From Limonium bicolor (lineage: Eukaryota; Streptophyta; Magnoliopsida; Caryophyllales; Plumbaginaceae): a DNA stretch of 64,000 bases. The stretch covers positions 1 through 64,000 of the forward strand of contig JAIOTZ010000253.1 in the NCBI GenBank assembly GCA_023374045.1, read 5' to 3'. Shown here piece by piece: positions 34,749 through 45,460 of the stretch. The stretch's first letter is position 1. Each line of letters begins with the position of its first letter. The notes under the pieces are model-generated. The model was not told the origin of the DNA. It was given only the letters and a program-made list of their open reading frames with translations, and searched no databases. The position numbers and the translations under genes were made by a program.

Positions 34749-37700
34749 GTGGCCCGGTAGCATGTGGGCTGCGGGATTACCATACCAGCAAAGGTGCTGA
34801 GCCCCTTGGGGGCCACCCTTTCTCTTCTTTTCCTATTTCAGGTATAAAGAGTTGGAAGCCGTTCGAGAGTAGGACGGGGTAGTCGTTGTACATGGGAAAT
34901 CATTTAAGTTGTATATATACAGTAGGTGTAGTAAGACCGAAATTGTTATCGGCATCAATTGTAAATACTCGGTACAGTTGGAAGGTATGTGTATGTTTGT
35001 TGTTAATGAAAAGGGATAATAATGTGTGGTCGCTCGGGAATCCAGTCCATCAGACCGGTACAATGTTTATGTAATAGCCTTGTTAGCCACGTGGGTGGTT
35101 AACGGCGTGTAACACCAAGGAGTTAAGTAATGTGAAGTAGTATATTTTCCGCTGCAGAATGTTGTTATGTGTTTGTTGCTGGATGGGGTGTTACAATACC
35201 AGTTGGGTGTCATGTTGAGACAACCCTATAACCTCACTATGGACAGTAGTCCTCCCGTACACACAAAGGTGCTCATTTCGCCATAGGTCCGGAGGCCCCT
35301 GACTATTCTCTTAAGTCTCGTAAGACGTCCATATAAAAGCCGTAGCTACCTGACCCACGATCCAAATAGGGCTCGTTGGGTATAAACCTGGAGCGGAACC
35401 CGATCGGGAACCCCTCAGTGATCACAACTGCGCAACCAAGTAGTTCGTAAACTACCGGGATTCCTCACCTCAACTCATACCATCTCTCTCTCATAATATT
35501 TAAGATATGCTCTTAGTCTTATGGAGAATAATTATTAGTTAGCTGCCCAATGGGTCTCACGCAAACCTAGAAGTAATCTAGGTTATATTCATGTTCGAGA
35601 TCCATGCTCTAGAGACCGACAATGTCGTGACTCATCCCTAAGTATTTTACTTAGGTTGCCATATACTTAATATTAATACTTTGGTATTATATCAAGTAAC
35701 CGTCATGTCACACAATAACGTATATGTATGTTTATATAAGTCGATCTATAGTCGACGTAGTGTTAGTCCCGTAGGACGCTCGTGCATAAATAATTAATGC
35801 AGTAACACTTAAACACATACATGTATCCACACACAAGTTATATCAACCAAATCCGAGCCCAAGGAGTTTCCTTAGGACAACTCGGATCAAACCCCTTTAC
35901 ATACCGTTCACCAAGACCTAGGATGCGTAGTGTAGTCCACTAGCTCGTCAAGCGTCCTTGTCTGAAGTATGATCTAAACGGTATTAAAACTATAAGTCAG
36001 TCTCCATGACTAACTACATCCGGTATTTCCGAATAACAAGTAACCCCGACAGTTCATCCCCGGATTTCTACAGTTATTTGTTACGGGTTTCTCTAAACCG
36101 GTCGGCTTTGTTACTAAAACTCGTATGTCAAAACATTTCGACTGTCAAGTTTAATTCATTATATTTCTTTAATCTTATCCACCATTAAACTTAGGTATAT
36201 AACCTATAGTTGCATGTATGCATGCATTACTTATTATATCGTATTATTTTTCCACCATCCATTATAATACATTGTATTATATAATCCATTATCTTTAGCA
36301 AATAATATTTGCATCCAAAAACTTATAACTTATAGTTCGTAACTATTTTACATATAATAACCACCACCATTATATTATATGGTTTCCAACCATAATATAT
36401 ATCCATCCTTATATACATTTTTCTTGTGAATGTATATATTTACCACGTAGGTAAATTCCGTGAGTTTAATAAACTCTTATATTATATGTTACATTTTATC
36501 ATCTTATATTAGATGATTATTCTCATTAGTTGTATTATATTATACAACTTATATTAAGATTATTATCCTAATATTATGTAACATTTTATGTTGTATATTT
36601 ACAACTCCTAAGGTTTATTCAATAAATACCTTAGTTTATAAATCCTATTTATTTATAGTTTGTCACATTATTCAATGTGAACATTCTCACTTATATTAAT
36701 CCCACCTAAACCATATAATTGTTATAACATTTATAACATAGTACACCATAGTCTAAAACTCATTTTCCAACCTTTAATATTTCGGTACAGCCCTTGTATT
36801 TATTTAAATTCCATTTTCACCACATAACATTTGTAATGTTATACCATATACTAATATCATATAATATGATATTTTTATTTCCTTTAATTTATAACCTATA
36901 GTTTTTATACATAACTATTATATATTGCCGCATAGGCACATATATTAAACCTTATTCTTTTCCATAAACCATAGTTTCCTTTATTTACAAAATCACCACA
37001 TCATTTATACCATGTTATATATACCATATAATATAACATTTTTAACTTGTAAAAGGGTATAACCTATGGTTATATTTTTTGTAAATTCCGAACAGACCTC
37101 ATTCTGTTTTATAATTGCCATTTGGCCCTATTTATAACATATAGTTTTATAATATCATTAAAACTATATATTATACACATATCTTATTAAATACCCTTAT
37201 ATAATTCTAAAAATCACCAAATTTCACCAAAGGGTTATAATTACCTTATTAACCCATATACTTTCGGTATTTGCTATACCACCACTTATATTTCTCCAAA
37301 CTGTCATAATGACATAATAACTATATATTATACATATATAGTTTATTTTAATTCCAAAATCAACCCAATAAATTCCTAAAAATTCCTAATAGCCCATGGG
37401 TGTTTATAATACCATTTTACACCCTTAACTTTCGGAAATAACATATATACCACATATGTTATAAAATTGTTACAATCAAATACTTATCTTATTATAAAAC
37501 CTTAAATAAGTTATCTAACTTATTTAATTTGGTCAAAACTTAGCATATGGTCAAGGTTGACCACCTTAATATTTCCTTGACCATTAATCTCCACAAATTA
37601 CGGTTTATACCCATATCTTTTCAGAAATTACCATTTAACCCCAAAACTTTATATAATCTTATAATTTTTATATAAACTCATTTAAACCTCCAATTTTCGG

Positions 37701-39679
37701 CTATATCCTTTAATAGCCCCCAAATTTAATTTAATTACACCTAGGACCCCAATTCCTTGCGATAATAATTATATATCACCTAAACTTAAATAAAAGCTTA
37801 TAAATGCATAAATAAAATGGCCTAAAGTACATGGCCTTATTACAAACATTGGCTTATAAAATAAATTACACATAAATGCCCATAAAATCCTTAAACTCTC
37901 GGCCCTTACACATATATTTTCTTTATTTACCAATTTTCCACATAATGTCTTAAATTTGACAATTATGCTAATTAATTAGTTATAAAATTTATTAAACCAT
38001 TCCTTAATCACTTAAGGTCAAAATAAGACCTTAAATACCTTGTTCACTCACGGCACATATTATACAAATATGTATAAGCACATATTAATATACCAAGTGA
38101 AGGTTTAAGTGATTTATACCTTGTTTTTGCCTAGTTAAGGCCTTGTTTGGCCATGGCTGATTGGAGATAATATTTCCACCGCATTAGTTACATGTTTTCA
38201 AACAGCAATTAAGCCATGATTAGTCTCCAAGCAAGATCTAACCATAAGAAGTGTTTAATGTCAATTTTCAAGGTAAACTTTACCTTAAAATACCAAGGTT
38301 CCCAAGGCTGACTTCGGCCTAAATTTACACAAGTTAAAGATCATTAAAAGAGCTACTAAAACCAAGATTTAAACTGGTATAACTCAGATTAGAAGATAGC
38401 TAATCTTTACCTTGTTTAAAATGCCTAAAATGGTGTTTTTGGCTTGGATCTGGATATACCTTGAAGCTCTTGATATACCAACTGAATAAGTATGTTAAGA
38501 TGAATATAATAAGGCTAGGAACAAAGTTTCACAGCCGAATTTGAAGGGAATCAAAAGATATGTGCTTAAAGCACATTTTTATACCTTAAGAACAAGATTA
38601 GCTTTCTCCACCTTCTTCCCTTGTTAATTCCGAGATACTCCCTCCATTTAACCTCCAAAAAAACCTAAGAACATTGATGGAAGTGGTTGATGCTTTGCTC
38701 CATTGAAAGAGGAAAGAATTGTGAAGAAAATGGACATAAAATGACTAATTAAGCTTACCTAGGTAGCAAGGTGTTCTTCTATGTTCTTGGTGAGTTATCC
38801 ACGGTTTTAGATCAGCCAAAGAGAGAATGAAGAGGCTGGTGTCGGCTGGGAAGTAAGGTGAATGAAGAAATAAGTGAGTTTTGTCCTTTAAACTAGTTTA
38901 ATGTTATTTTAGCAAATAGTAAATGATGACTCACTTAATTGGCTGGATATTTTGTGTCAAGTTGAATGTGCTGTCTTCCATACTCCCATGCTGCCGACCT
39001 CCAAGGGGTTAGAAGGGTCATTAGTTGACCATTGACCATACTTGGTCAATTTTGCTTAAAAATGCACTATTTGGGTTACTATTCATACTAAATCGCCCAT
39101 TTTGAATTTTAATTTTCAAACTTTGATTTAGAATTTAAAATATAGTCTATAATGTCACATTAATATTATAAATGATATACTCCAGTCTTTAAAATGACAA
39201 AAAGTCATTATCTTAGAGCTCATACACAAAAAACGTGCTTTAAGGAATTTTAGTGCACATTTTGAGTCACATGGTGTTTCTGAGCTCTGTTTTCTTTGAT
39301 AACAGTTTTGTTGTGTTCCTTAAATGATATTTGATCATGGTATCCAATTTTATATCATTTAGAGGTCATTTAGACCTTTAAGGTTTTCTTAGAGCACATT
39401 TTTGCCCTACTTGACCTTGAAGCATGAAAATGCTTGTTCATTGTGTTGGAGTGTTGTCCAACAATTGTAATATGTTTAGTAATGTGTTAATAAGCTTAGG
39501 ACAAAGTTTTAGGTCCTAAGTAGTTCATTTGGGTATTTATTTACCCTAAACTGTCAAAGGGTGCAATATCTTGCTTTGTGTTGACCACTGTTGTTCTCAG
39601 TTGACTTTTAAGGCATGTTTAGGCCTTAATCAATGTGATTAGATGTTTAATCCATGTTTTATTAGTTTGGGGTATTTCA

Positions 39680-39714
39680 ATCTACCCCCCTTAAAAAGAC
39701 TTCGTCCCAAAGTC
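39680..39714 (-). promoter_or_regulatory. Element F terminal polypurine tract with hairpin
   Basis: In minus orientation the hairpin GACTTTG-GGA-CGAAGTC (one T-G wobble) precedes CTTTTTAAGGGGGGTAGAT, which abuts the 3' LTR. The stem differs in sequence from those of C and the LARD but can still pair. Confidence 0.85.
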
Positions 39715-40141
39715 GCTTAATCAAATAGGTTTGTATATAAATATATAACTACCCATTATTCCCATAATGTATATCTATGTGATATATCATTTACACACAT
39801 CGTATTGCGCTTATACAACACATAGCCATCACTTTGTGGCGTTAGTTCAATCATATATGGATATAGGTGATCCATCAGCACCATCATTTCCTATCAGTTC
39901 TACAAACCCTAACAACCTCCCCGAGGTGTTCATAACATACCATCGTTCCACATTCCACATCTAATGATTCATTTTGTATCTAAGCGATACCATATGTAAT
40001 CATTCTACAAAGCAATATAAATATATATCACAAGTAGCATAAGAAAAGTACTACACACATGGGTGTAAATACAACATTCAACCAGGTATCTCATACGATA
40101 CATACATACAAGTGCACATCACACACAAACAAACCAACAAC

Positions 40142-40270
40142 GTACGCCCCGCGTACCAAACATAACCGAAACCAATTCACGGTATGCCATGCATACAAAA
40201 CAAACAAACAAACAAACAAACAAACCTCGTATGCCCTGCATACCACCAATTCTTTGTATGCAATGCATAC
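40142..40270. repeat. Four spaced 15-bp palindromes plus a CAAA repeat in element F
   Basis: GTACGCCCCGCGTAC (40142-40156), GTATGCCATGCATAC (40182-40196), GTATGCCCTGCATAC (40229-40243) and GTATGCAATGCATAC (40256-40270) each form a 6-bp inverted pair around a 3-base centre. A run of seven or so CAAA units lies between the second and third. Confidence 0.85.
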
Positions 40271-40314
40271 GAAACAAACAAAACTTAGTGCACACAAGTG
40301 CACAGCCAAGAGGC

Positions 40315-40351
40315 TCTACCCCCCTTAAAAAGGGTTACGCCCCCGTAGCCC
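40315..40351 (-). promoter_or_regulatory. Internal (upstream) polypurine tract with hairpin, element F
   Basis: In minus orientation GGGCTACG-GGGG-CGTAACCC (one internal mismatch) precedes TTTTTAAGGGGGGTAGAG. It lies about 630 bp upstream of the terminal tract. Confidence 0.7.
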
Positions 40352-42078
40352 ACAAGTATACAACAGCCGCTCAACAAGGAGCGTTGGATACATGGCTCTC
40401 AAAGAGTTCTCCAACTCGTGGATTATCTTCATATCAGAGAGACGGGTATGACTCTAGCCCTTCTGGGCTCCACAATACATAAAGGGTGAGGCACTGAACT
40501 ATTTATGCTCTCTCCCAAGTTCGTTCTAATGGGCCCACTCGCTCCGTATGAGGTGCAGACCCATGGACATAGGCTCAGTTTGCCTTTTCCCATTGCTGTG
40601 TATCCTTTCATCTGGATCACTAGCGTACATGCGTGTGTCTTCTCTCACCGATATGCAGTTTGACGTATAATATGACATTGGCTATTGTTAGTACTTTGTG
40701 CTCTTTGCACTTGTCTTGTAATACTAAGACGTACCAGCCTATATGTTCATAAAAATGATGTTTGTCATCCGTGTCTCCTGGTGGTTTTGTTCCGGAGTAA
40801 CACACTGTTGCAGTTCTTTGATACACACTCGTGTTGATATCGATTGCATCTTTCTGTATTCCCACTAGATTAATAACTACATAAGTGCAATACCAAAACA
40901 CTCAGTCCTACAGAGTGCAGAGCCGTAAACTCTCAGCAGCTAATATCTAATGAGTCAAACAGATAAGATGAGCGAATTATCATATGAGTGGTACATTCCA
41001 AGTCCATTGTTCCTTACTTAAGGTATCTTCTAATATTTAGCCTTATCTCTCATCATTGCGTAGTCACGCGTTTTAGTCCACATCATCTGGTAGATTTCCT
41101 CTGGATTGCAGGAATTTGCTCGATCCTTATGAGGATTCTACATATTATTCATCCTTACTGGGTTTCCATGTCTCTTTCCTTAGTGTTCACGTCCTTGAAC
41201 GGTTTCCTTGTCTTCACTGTATACTGTCTACTGCTCTGTGTGTTGAAAGTTCTTGATTTTTTTTCCTAGCCCGTTCGTTTAACTGCGGCTCTTCTCGTCG
41301 ATCTTCGAGGTAATCTGTCTTACTGTCCGTAGTACGGAGTTGACTACTTCTCGTGTTCCTAACACTACTTGTCTACTTGCATGGGGTATCGTACTGATAC
41401 ATTACTACTTACCCAACTAACTCATAAATAAGTCTGTCAGGCCCACATGCTCCTATCGGAGTGCGGTCGTCCCATGTCTCGTTTAGTAAACTGGTAATGT
41501 CTGTCACACGGGTATTGTGAAGTATTCTGTTGTCAATCTCTCTTTTGATGGATATCCTCTTCTTTGTTGTTTATTAGTTCATGTTGCTGGTTATCTTGTT
41601 GTAAGTGCTATTGCCCTAGTGGTATCAGTAGTAAATTCGTGCCATAAGCCGGTGTTATTCAGCTCGGTGTAAGTAAAAATTTGTGCTATATTTAGCAAAA
41701 TTGGTTCTTCAAATTCGATCTCATTGAGTGCACACATATTCCTTTTCTCCCTGTTTATCTTGATCATATCTCATCCATAGTTCATATTCATTCCCTCATC
41801 CGTTTAGCTGGATGTATTGCAGATTGCATAATAGCTTGAGCAACATGGCTCTTCACTTCCCAACCATCCTCACTGACGGTGGTGCATCTACAAAGGGTAT
41901 GCTTGTCCATAAGGACTAAACATTCATCACTAGTAGTGATTAGCATTAAATGCGGGTATACACTAATGGTATTTGGCTAAAAAGCCCTGTCTGAAAATTC
42001 TCGAACGATTAAACTGGTGTGGTTTACAATCACAGTGGCTGTATAACTTCTCCAGTTGCATAGGGTGGACTAACAGTC

Positions 42079-44092
42079 TGTGAGCCTCGATTTTAAACCC
42101 TATCCTATGTTGATTAACTTGATTGGGATCTAATCGGGTTTTAGGTCCACTTATAGCCTAAGATTAATAACTATGTCATATAACAATAATTATTAAAACC
42201 TAAGCTAGCTCACTGGAACCTATTATGAGTCGCCACCTAATTTTAACCTAGATCAAATTAGGAAAGGAGAGTTCGGGTTCGGGGGCTTGATATTCGACTT
42301 AATTAGGGTTCAATTACTTTCATTACCCCTAGAAGTCATTTTTCCTCTACTTAGTTTAATTACGGCTTATTACGAGTCGTTTTTAACCTAAGTGCGCGCT
42401 TCTGTTTTTTTTTATTTTTTAACATTTTTTTGACAGAAAATTAAAAGTTACCTAAACTAGGGTTTCGGAGGCAGAATTAGGTCAAATCTTTATTCCGTCC
42501 GTGGCCACGGACCTAATGTCCGAACCCACGGACCCCAGTTAACCTAATTACACAAAAAAGTCAAATTTGAGCAGAAACGAGATTTTGAACAGTCCGAGGC
42601 CACGGACAGGATGTCCGTGGGCCCGGACATGTTTTATAAAACCCTAACTTTTGAGAATAAAAATATCCCGCCACCGTCCGGGGGCGTCCGGCTTTCGGAC
42701 AGAGCGTCCGGGACCCCGGACATAGCGTCCGTGGGTGCGGACCGACCTCGGACGGCGGCGTTAAGGCTGTTCCCGGCGGTGTTTTTGGCTCAAAATTTAT
42801 GGGTACGTAGCCTGAAAGATTCTAAACATGTTAGTGATCAAAAGTTTTCAATTTGACTACGAATTAAGGACGAAACTTATTGAACAAGTTAGTGGACAGA
42901 AACGCAAACAAACCTTAATTCAGAAGCAAAGAAAAGTCAGTTCGAATAGGAATTTCAACCAGAAGCGTATTGTGATCAGTGGAGTTAAAGAATTCAAATT
43001 CTAACCTGTTTTGGCTTCGGGATTTGGTTGTTCCTTCACGTCGGGAAACTTCAAACGCGTCATTGGTAGCCGATCCGGTTCAGCTTCGACCCGAGCTTCT
43101 GATTTCTTCTTCCTTGTATGATTAAGGACGGTTTGCTTCTGTTTTTGTGATGTTTTGGTGCTTGGAAGTTCAATAGGAGAAGAAAGGATGAGTTTTTGGT
43201 GATTTTGGGGTGATTTCTGCAGTGTTTCGGTATTGATTTGAGGGTTGGAAGTGTAAATCGTGGGAAGAAGGTTTGTGGCTGTATTCTCTGACTTTGGAGG
43301 TGTTCTCCCCTGCCCTAGTTCGTTTTTTGGGGGTCCTTTTATAGAAAGAGCATGGTCAAATTGATAGAGCAAGATCTTTATCTAAAACGCTGATTTCGTG
43401 CTCTAAGGGAATCTGATTTTGTAAAATATGTTTCAGGCCGAGATAAATTATGAAATTTTAACTGAAGATAAAGGATGATTTTTAAGAATTTTGAGAGTTG
43501 GAATCGGGTTATTTTGACTAATAACCGATTAGATAAAAATCTTGCAATATGGAATCTCCCATAATTCATAACTTATTATTGGAAAGTCGAAATAACGAAA
43601 TTCCAACGGCATTAGTTTCTAATAAACATCCTCTATCATGTGTTAAAATTTCATGACGTTTTGTTTTAATTTCGGTATTTTCCATAGGAGAGAGAAAATT
43701 GCAAAAATGATTGAATTTCTCTTTTAAATTTTGGGCTAAGGTACCAAATAAAATAATTTCAGGTTTATGACTGTATATAGTCATGATAACCATGTGACAA
43801 TTTTATTTTAATTTTGGAAACCTTTTATTATTTCTATTTTGAGGTTATTTCATGTGTTAATTAAAGAAATTAGCTTATAATATGAATTAAAAGCCAGATT
43901 TCCAGAATAAATATTATCAGAAAATCATGAAATACATCTCATAATGACTATGATATTTGGAAGTGTTTGGAGATAATAAACAAGTCATATGAAAATAGAA
44001 AATCCCGCCTCGGTGCTTTTTGACCCCTTTTGCCCTTTGTAACACGTATGCCTTAGAGACTACTCCGGGGGGTTTAAATTTTGGGTATAACA
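42079..44092 (-). mobile_element. Element E 3' LTR, 2014 bp
   Basis: Direct repeat of 49501-51565. A GC-rich block (42495-42760) is built from GTCCG and CGGAC words, including the perfect 16-bp palindrome GTCCGTGGCCACGGAC at 42497-42512 and two near-palindromes at 42592-42607 and 42613-42628. A frame of 123 codons at 43001-43372 is present in both LTRs, but nothing supports it as a gene. Confidence 0.9.
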
Positions 44093-44108
44093 GATTGCCC
44101 CCCGTCAA
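44093..44108 (-). promoter_or_regulatory. Element E polypurine tract
   Basis: In minus orientation TTGACGGGGGGCAATC directly precedes the 3' LTR. Related GGGGGCAAT words recur inside the element at 46045-46060, 46111-46126 and 47194-47209. Confidence 0.85.
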
Positions 44109-44199
44109 CTAGGCTTTGTAATGAAGATGAAAAGACTAGTTGATGCCTGAGTGACACCCCAAAATTTTGGGATCTTAAAAGACCCTGTATGTGGATTGT

Positions 44200-44472
44200 G
44201 TCGAGCTATTCTAAGGCGCTGACTACCTAAAAACGAAATGACAAAGTAAATGTCAAGCAATTCTACGGCGTTGACAACCTAAAAGACGAAGTAATGTCAA
44301 GCGATTCTAAGGCGTTGACAACCTAAAAGACAAAGTAATGTCAAGCGATTCTAAGGCGTTGACAACCTAAAAGACGAAGTAATGTCAAGCGATTCTAAGG
44401 CGTTGACAACCTAAAAGACGAAGTAATGTCAAGCGATTCTAAGGCGTTGACAACCTAAAAGACGAAGTAATG
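44200..44472. repeat. 44-bp tandem repeat in the element E 3' region
   Basis: About six copies of a 44-bp unit containing AAGCGATTCTAAGGCGTTGA and CAACCTAAAAGACGAAGTAAT. The four central units are almost identical and the outer left ones more diverged. Confidence 0.93.
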
Positions 44473-44494
44473 TGTAGATGCAAGAATGTTGATG

Positions 44495-45135
44495 ATGCTC
44501 GGATGCTTCTGGGGACCGAAACCCGTGCCAATGCTCCTGGCTGGACCCAATGTGGACTTATTGCCATCGCCCCCCAAGCCGGTGTGCAGGGATAACTCCT
44601 GGTAAAAACCCTAGGGACTTATTGCCATCGCCCACCATTCGTTGATCCCAAAATAAGTTGACATCGCACTGGAGGATTTATTGCCATCACCTCGCCAACT
44701 TTTCTGTCGCCAGGTCTTGTGACGCGCCTGGATAATGCAGATGGATGATATGAAGATGACGCAAATGAAAGTGATGCAAATGTAGATGACGAAAATGATG
44801 CAAATGATATGGATGATATGAAAATGACGTAAATGAAAGTGATGCAAATGTAGATGATGAAAATGATGTAAATGAAAGTGATGCAAATGTAGATGATGAA
44901 AATGATGCAAATGATATGGATGATATGAAAATGATGTTCGGATGCTTCTGGGGACCGAAACCCGTTCCAATGCTCCTTGTTGGTATACTATGGGGACTTA
45001 TTGCCTCTGCCCACCAACTGGGGTGCTGGGATAACTTCTAGATTACCAAGGGGACTTATTGCCACTGCCCACTAGTTGTTTCTCCCAAGAAGTTGACATG
45101 AATATGGGGACTTATTGCCTCTGCCCCGCCAACTT
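44495..45135. repeat. Duplicated block of about 200 bp flanking a GATGATGCAAAT-rich array
   Basis: A block beginning GGATGCTTCTGGGGACCGAA and containing three GGACTTATTGCC(A/T)(C/T)(C/T)GCCC phrases occurs at about 44495-44705 and again at about 44938-45135. Between them (44738-44935) is a short-period array of GATGATGCAAATG/GATGATATGAAAATGA units. Frames across the array encode only His/Leu/Phe repeats. Confidence 0.85.
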
Positions 45136-45460
45136 AGATCACGCTCTGTCTCGTACCTGTCTCGCACTGAAGATGATACTAGGTCTCGTACTGGTCTCGC
45201 ACTAGATGATGACGCTCGGTCTCGCACTGATGAAGGTGATGGGTCTCGCACTGACGAATATGATGGTCTCGCACTGATGAAGATGCATGGTCTCGCACTG
45301 AAGAAAATGATGGGTCTCACACTGGAGAAAATGATGGGTCTCGCACTGAAGTCTCATACTAAATGGATGAAGAAAAAGCCGGATTTCGCATTGATTCTGG
45401 GTCTCGCGCTGAATGAAGATGCCGGGTCTCGTACTAAAGTCTTGAAAATGATGGGTCTCG
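45135..45460. repeat. GGGTCTCGCACTGA-type repeat array
   Basis: About a dozen irregular copies of (G)GGTCTCGCACTGA(A/T)GA, spaced 20-35 bp. A plus-strand frame of 212 codons runs through it and beyond (45115-45753), but its first half is translated repeat and its strand is opposite to the element, so it is not called a gene. Confidence 0.8.

Larger units (their letters stand above)
9695..35195 (+). mobile_element. LARD-like non-autonomous retrotransposon (with nested inserts)
   Basis: Complete element flanked by the 5-bp target duplication ATACC (9690-9694 and 35196-35200). 5' LTR 9695-14332; internal 14333-19214; 3' LTR 19215-35195 including two later insertions. The LTRs begin TGAAATACCCCAAACCTT and end GGTGTTACA. 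The interior has a tRNA-iMet primer site and two polypurine tracts but no gag or pol frame. Long LTRs with a conserved non-coding interior define LARD elements. Its LTR ends, leader, repeat array and 3' region match coding element C (53.4-64 kb) in reverse orientation, making a C-like element the likely helper. Confidence 0.9.
19215..35195 (+). mobile_element. LARD 3' LTR, interrupted by a hAT MITE and an Athila element
   Basis: Sequence matches 9695-14332. Subtracting the MITE (567 bp plus 8-bp duplication) and the Athila element (10764 bp plus 5-bp duplication) leaves about 4637 bp. The LTR resumes after the Athila insert at 34754 with its splice acceptor (34841) and ends TGTTACA at 35195. 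Confidence 0.92.
9234..38758 (-). other. Predicted leader-type intron of LTR F (interrupted by the LARD)
   Basis: Donor CTAG|GTAAGC at 38759/38758 and acceptor CATATGCAG|GTTGTT at 9234/9233 on the minus strand match the placement of splice-like sites in LTRs A, C and the LARD. Excluding the LARD, the implied intron is about 4.0 kb. Here it lies in the 3' LTR copy and shows conservation rather than use. Confidence 0.35.
8846..39679 (-). mobile_element. Element F 3' LTR (8846-9694 + 35201-39679), split by the LARD insertion
   Basis: In minus orientation this LTR begins TGAAATACCCC at 39679 and ends GGTGTTACA at 8846. It is cut at 9694/9695 by the plus-strand LARD, which duplicated ATACC. Without the insert it is about 5.3 kb. 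Next to its inner end lies a polypurine tract (39680-39698), so it is the 3' LTR of a minus-strand element continuing right. The left target copy would be CGAGC (8841-8845). The LTR is AT-rich, lacks coding frames, and holds a donor CTAG|GTAAGC (38759/38758) and an acceptor CATATGCAG|GTTG (9234/9233) like those of its relatives. Confidence 0.8.
39680..42073 (-). mobile_element. Element F interior, left part (non-coding)
   Basis: Lies between F's 3' LTR and the insertion site of element E. No gene is recognised. Blocks match the LARD interior in reverse and in the same order (for example about 40870-40920 with LARD 17075-17125 and 41330-41540 with 15600-15790), so it belongs to the same kind of non-coding domain. 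It contains two polypurine modules and a cluster of small palindromes (40142-40270). Confidence 0.75.

Noticed and set aside
43001..43372. 123-codon minus-strand frame found in both E LTRs (also 50453-50824)
   Set aside because: It is duplicated only because it lies in an LTR, the two copies differ by a frame-altering indel region, and the composition is low complexity. No support as a gene.
44200..44472. CRISPR-like array
   Set aside because: The units are contiguous 44-bp tandem repeats without unique spacers, in a plant retroelement.
44611..44970. Histidine-rich 119-codon frame
   Set aside because: Translation of the GATGATGCAAATG array; not a metal-binding protein gene.
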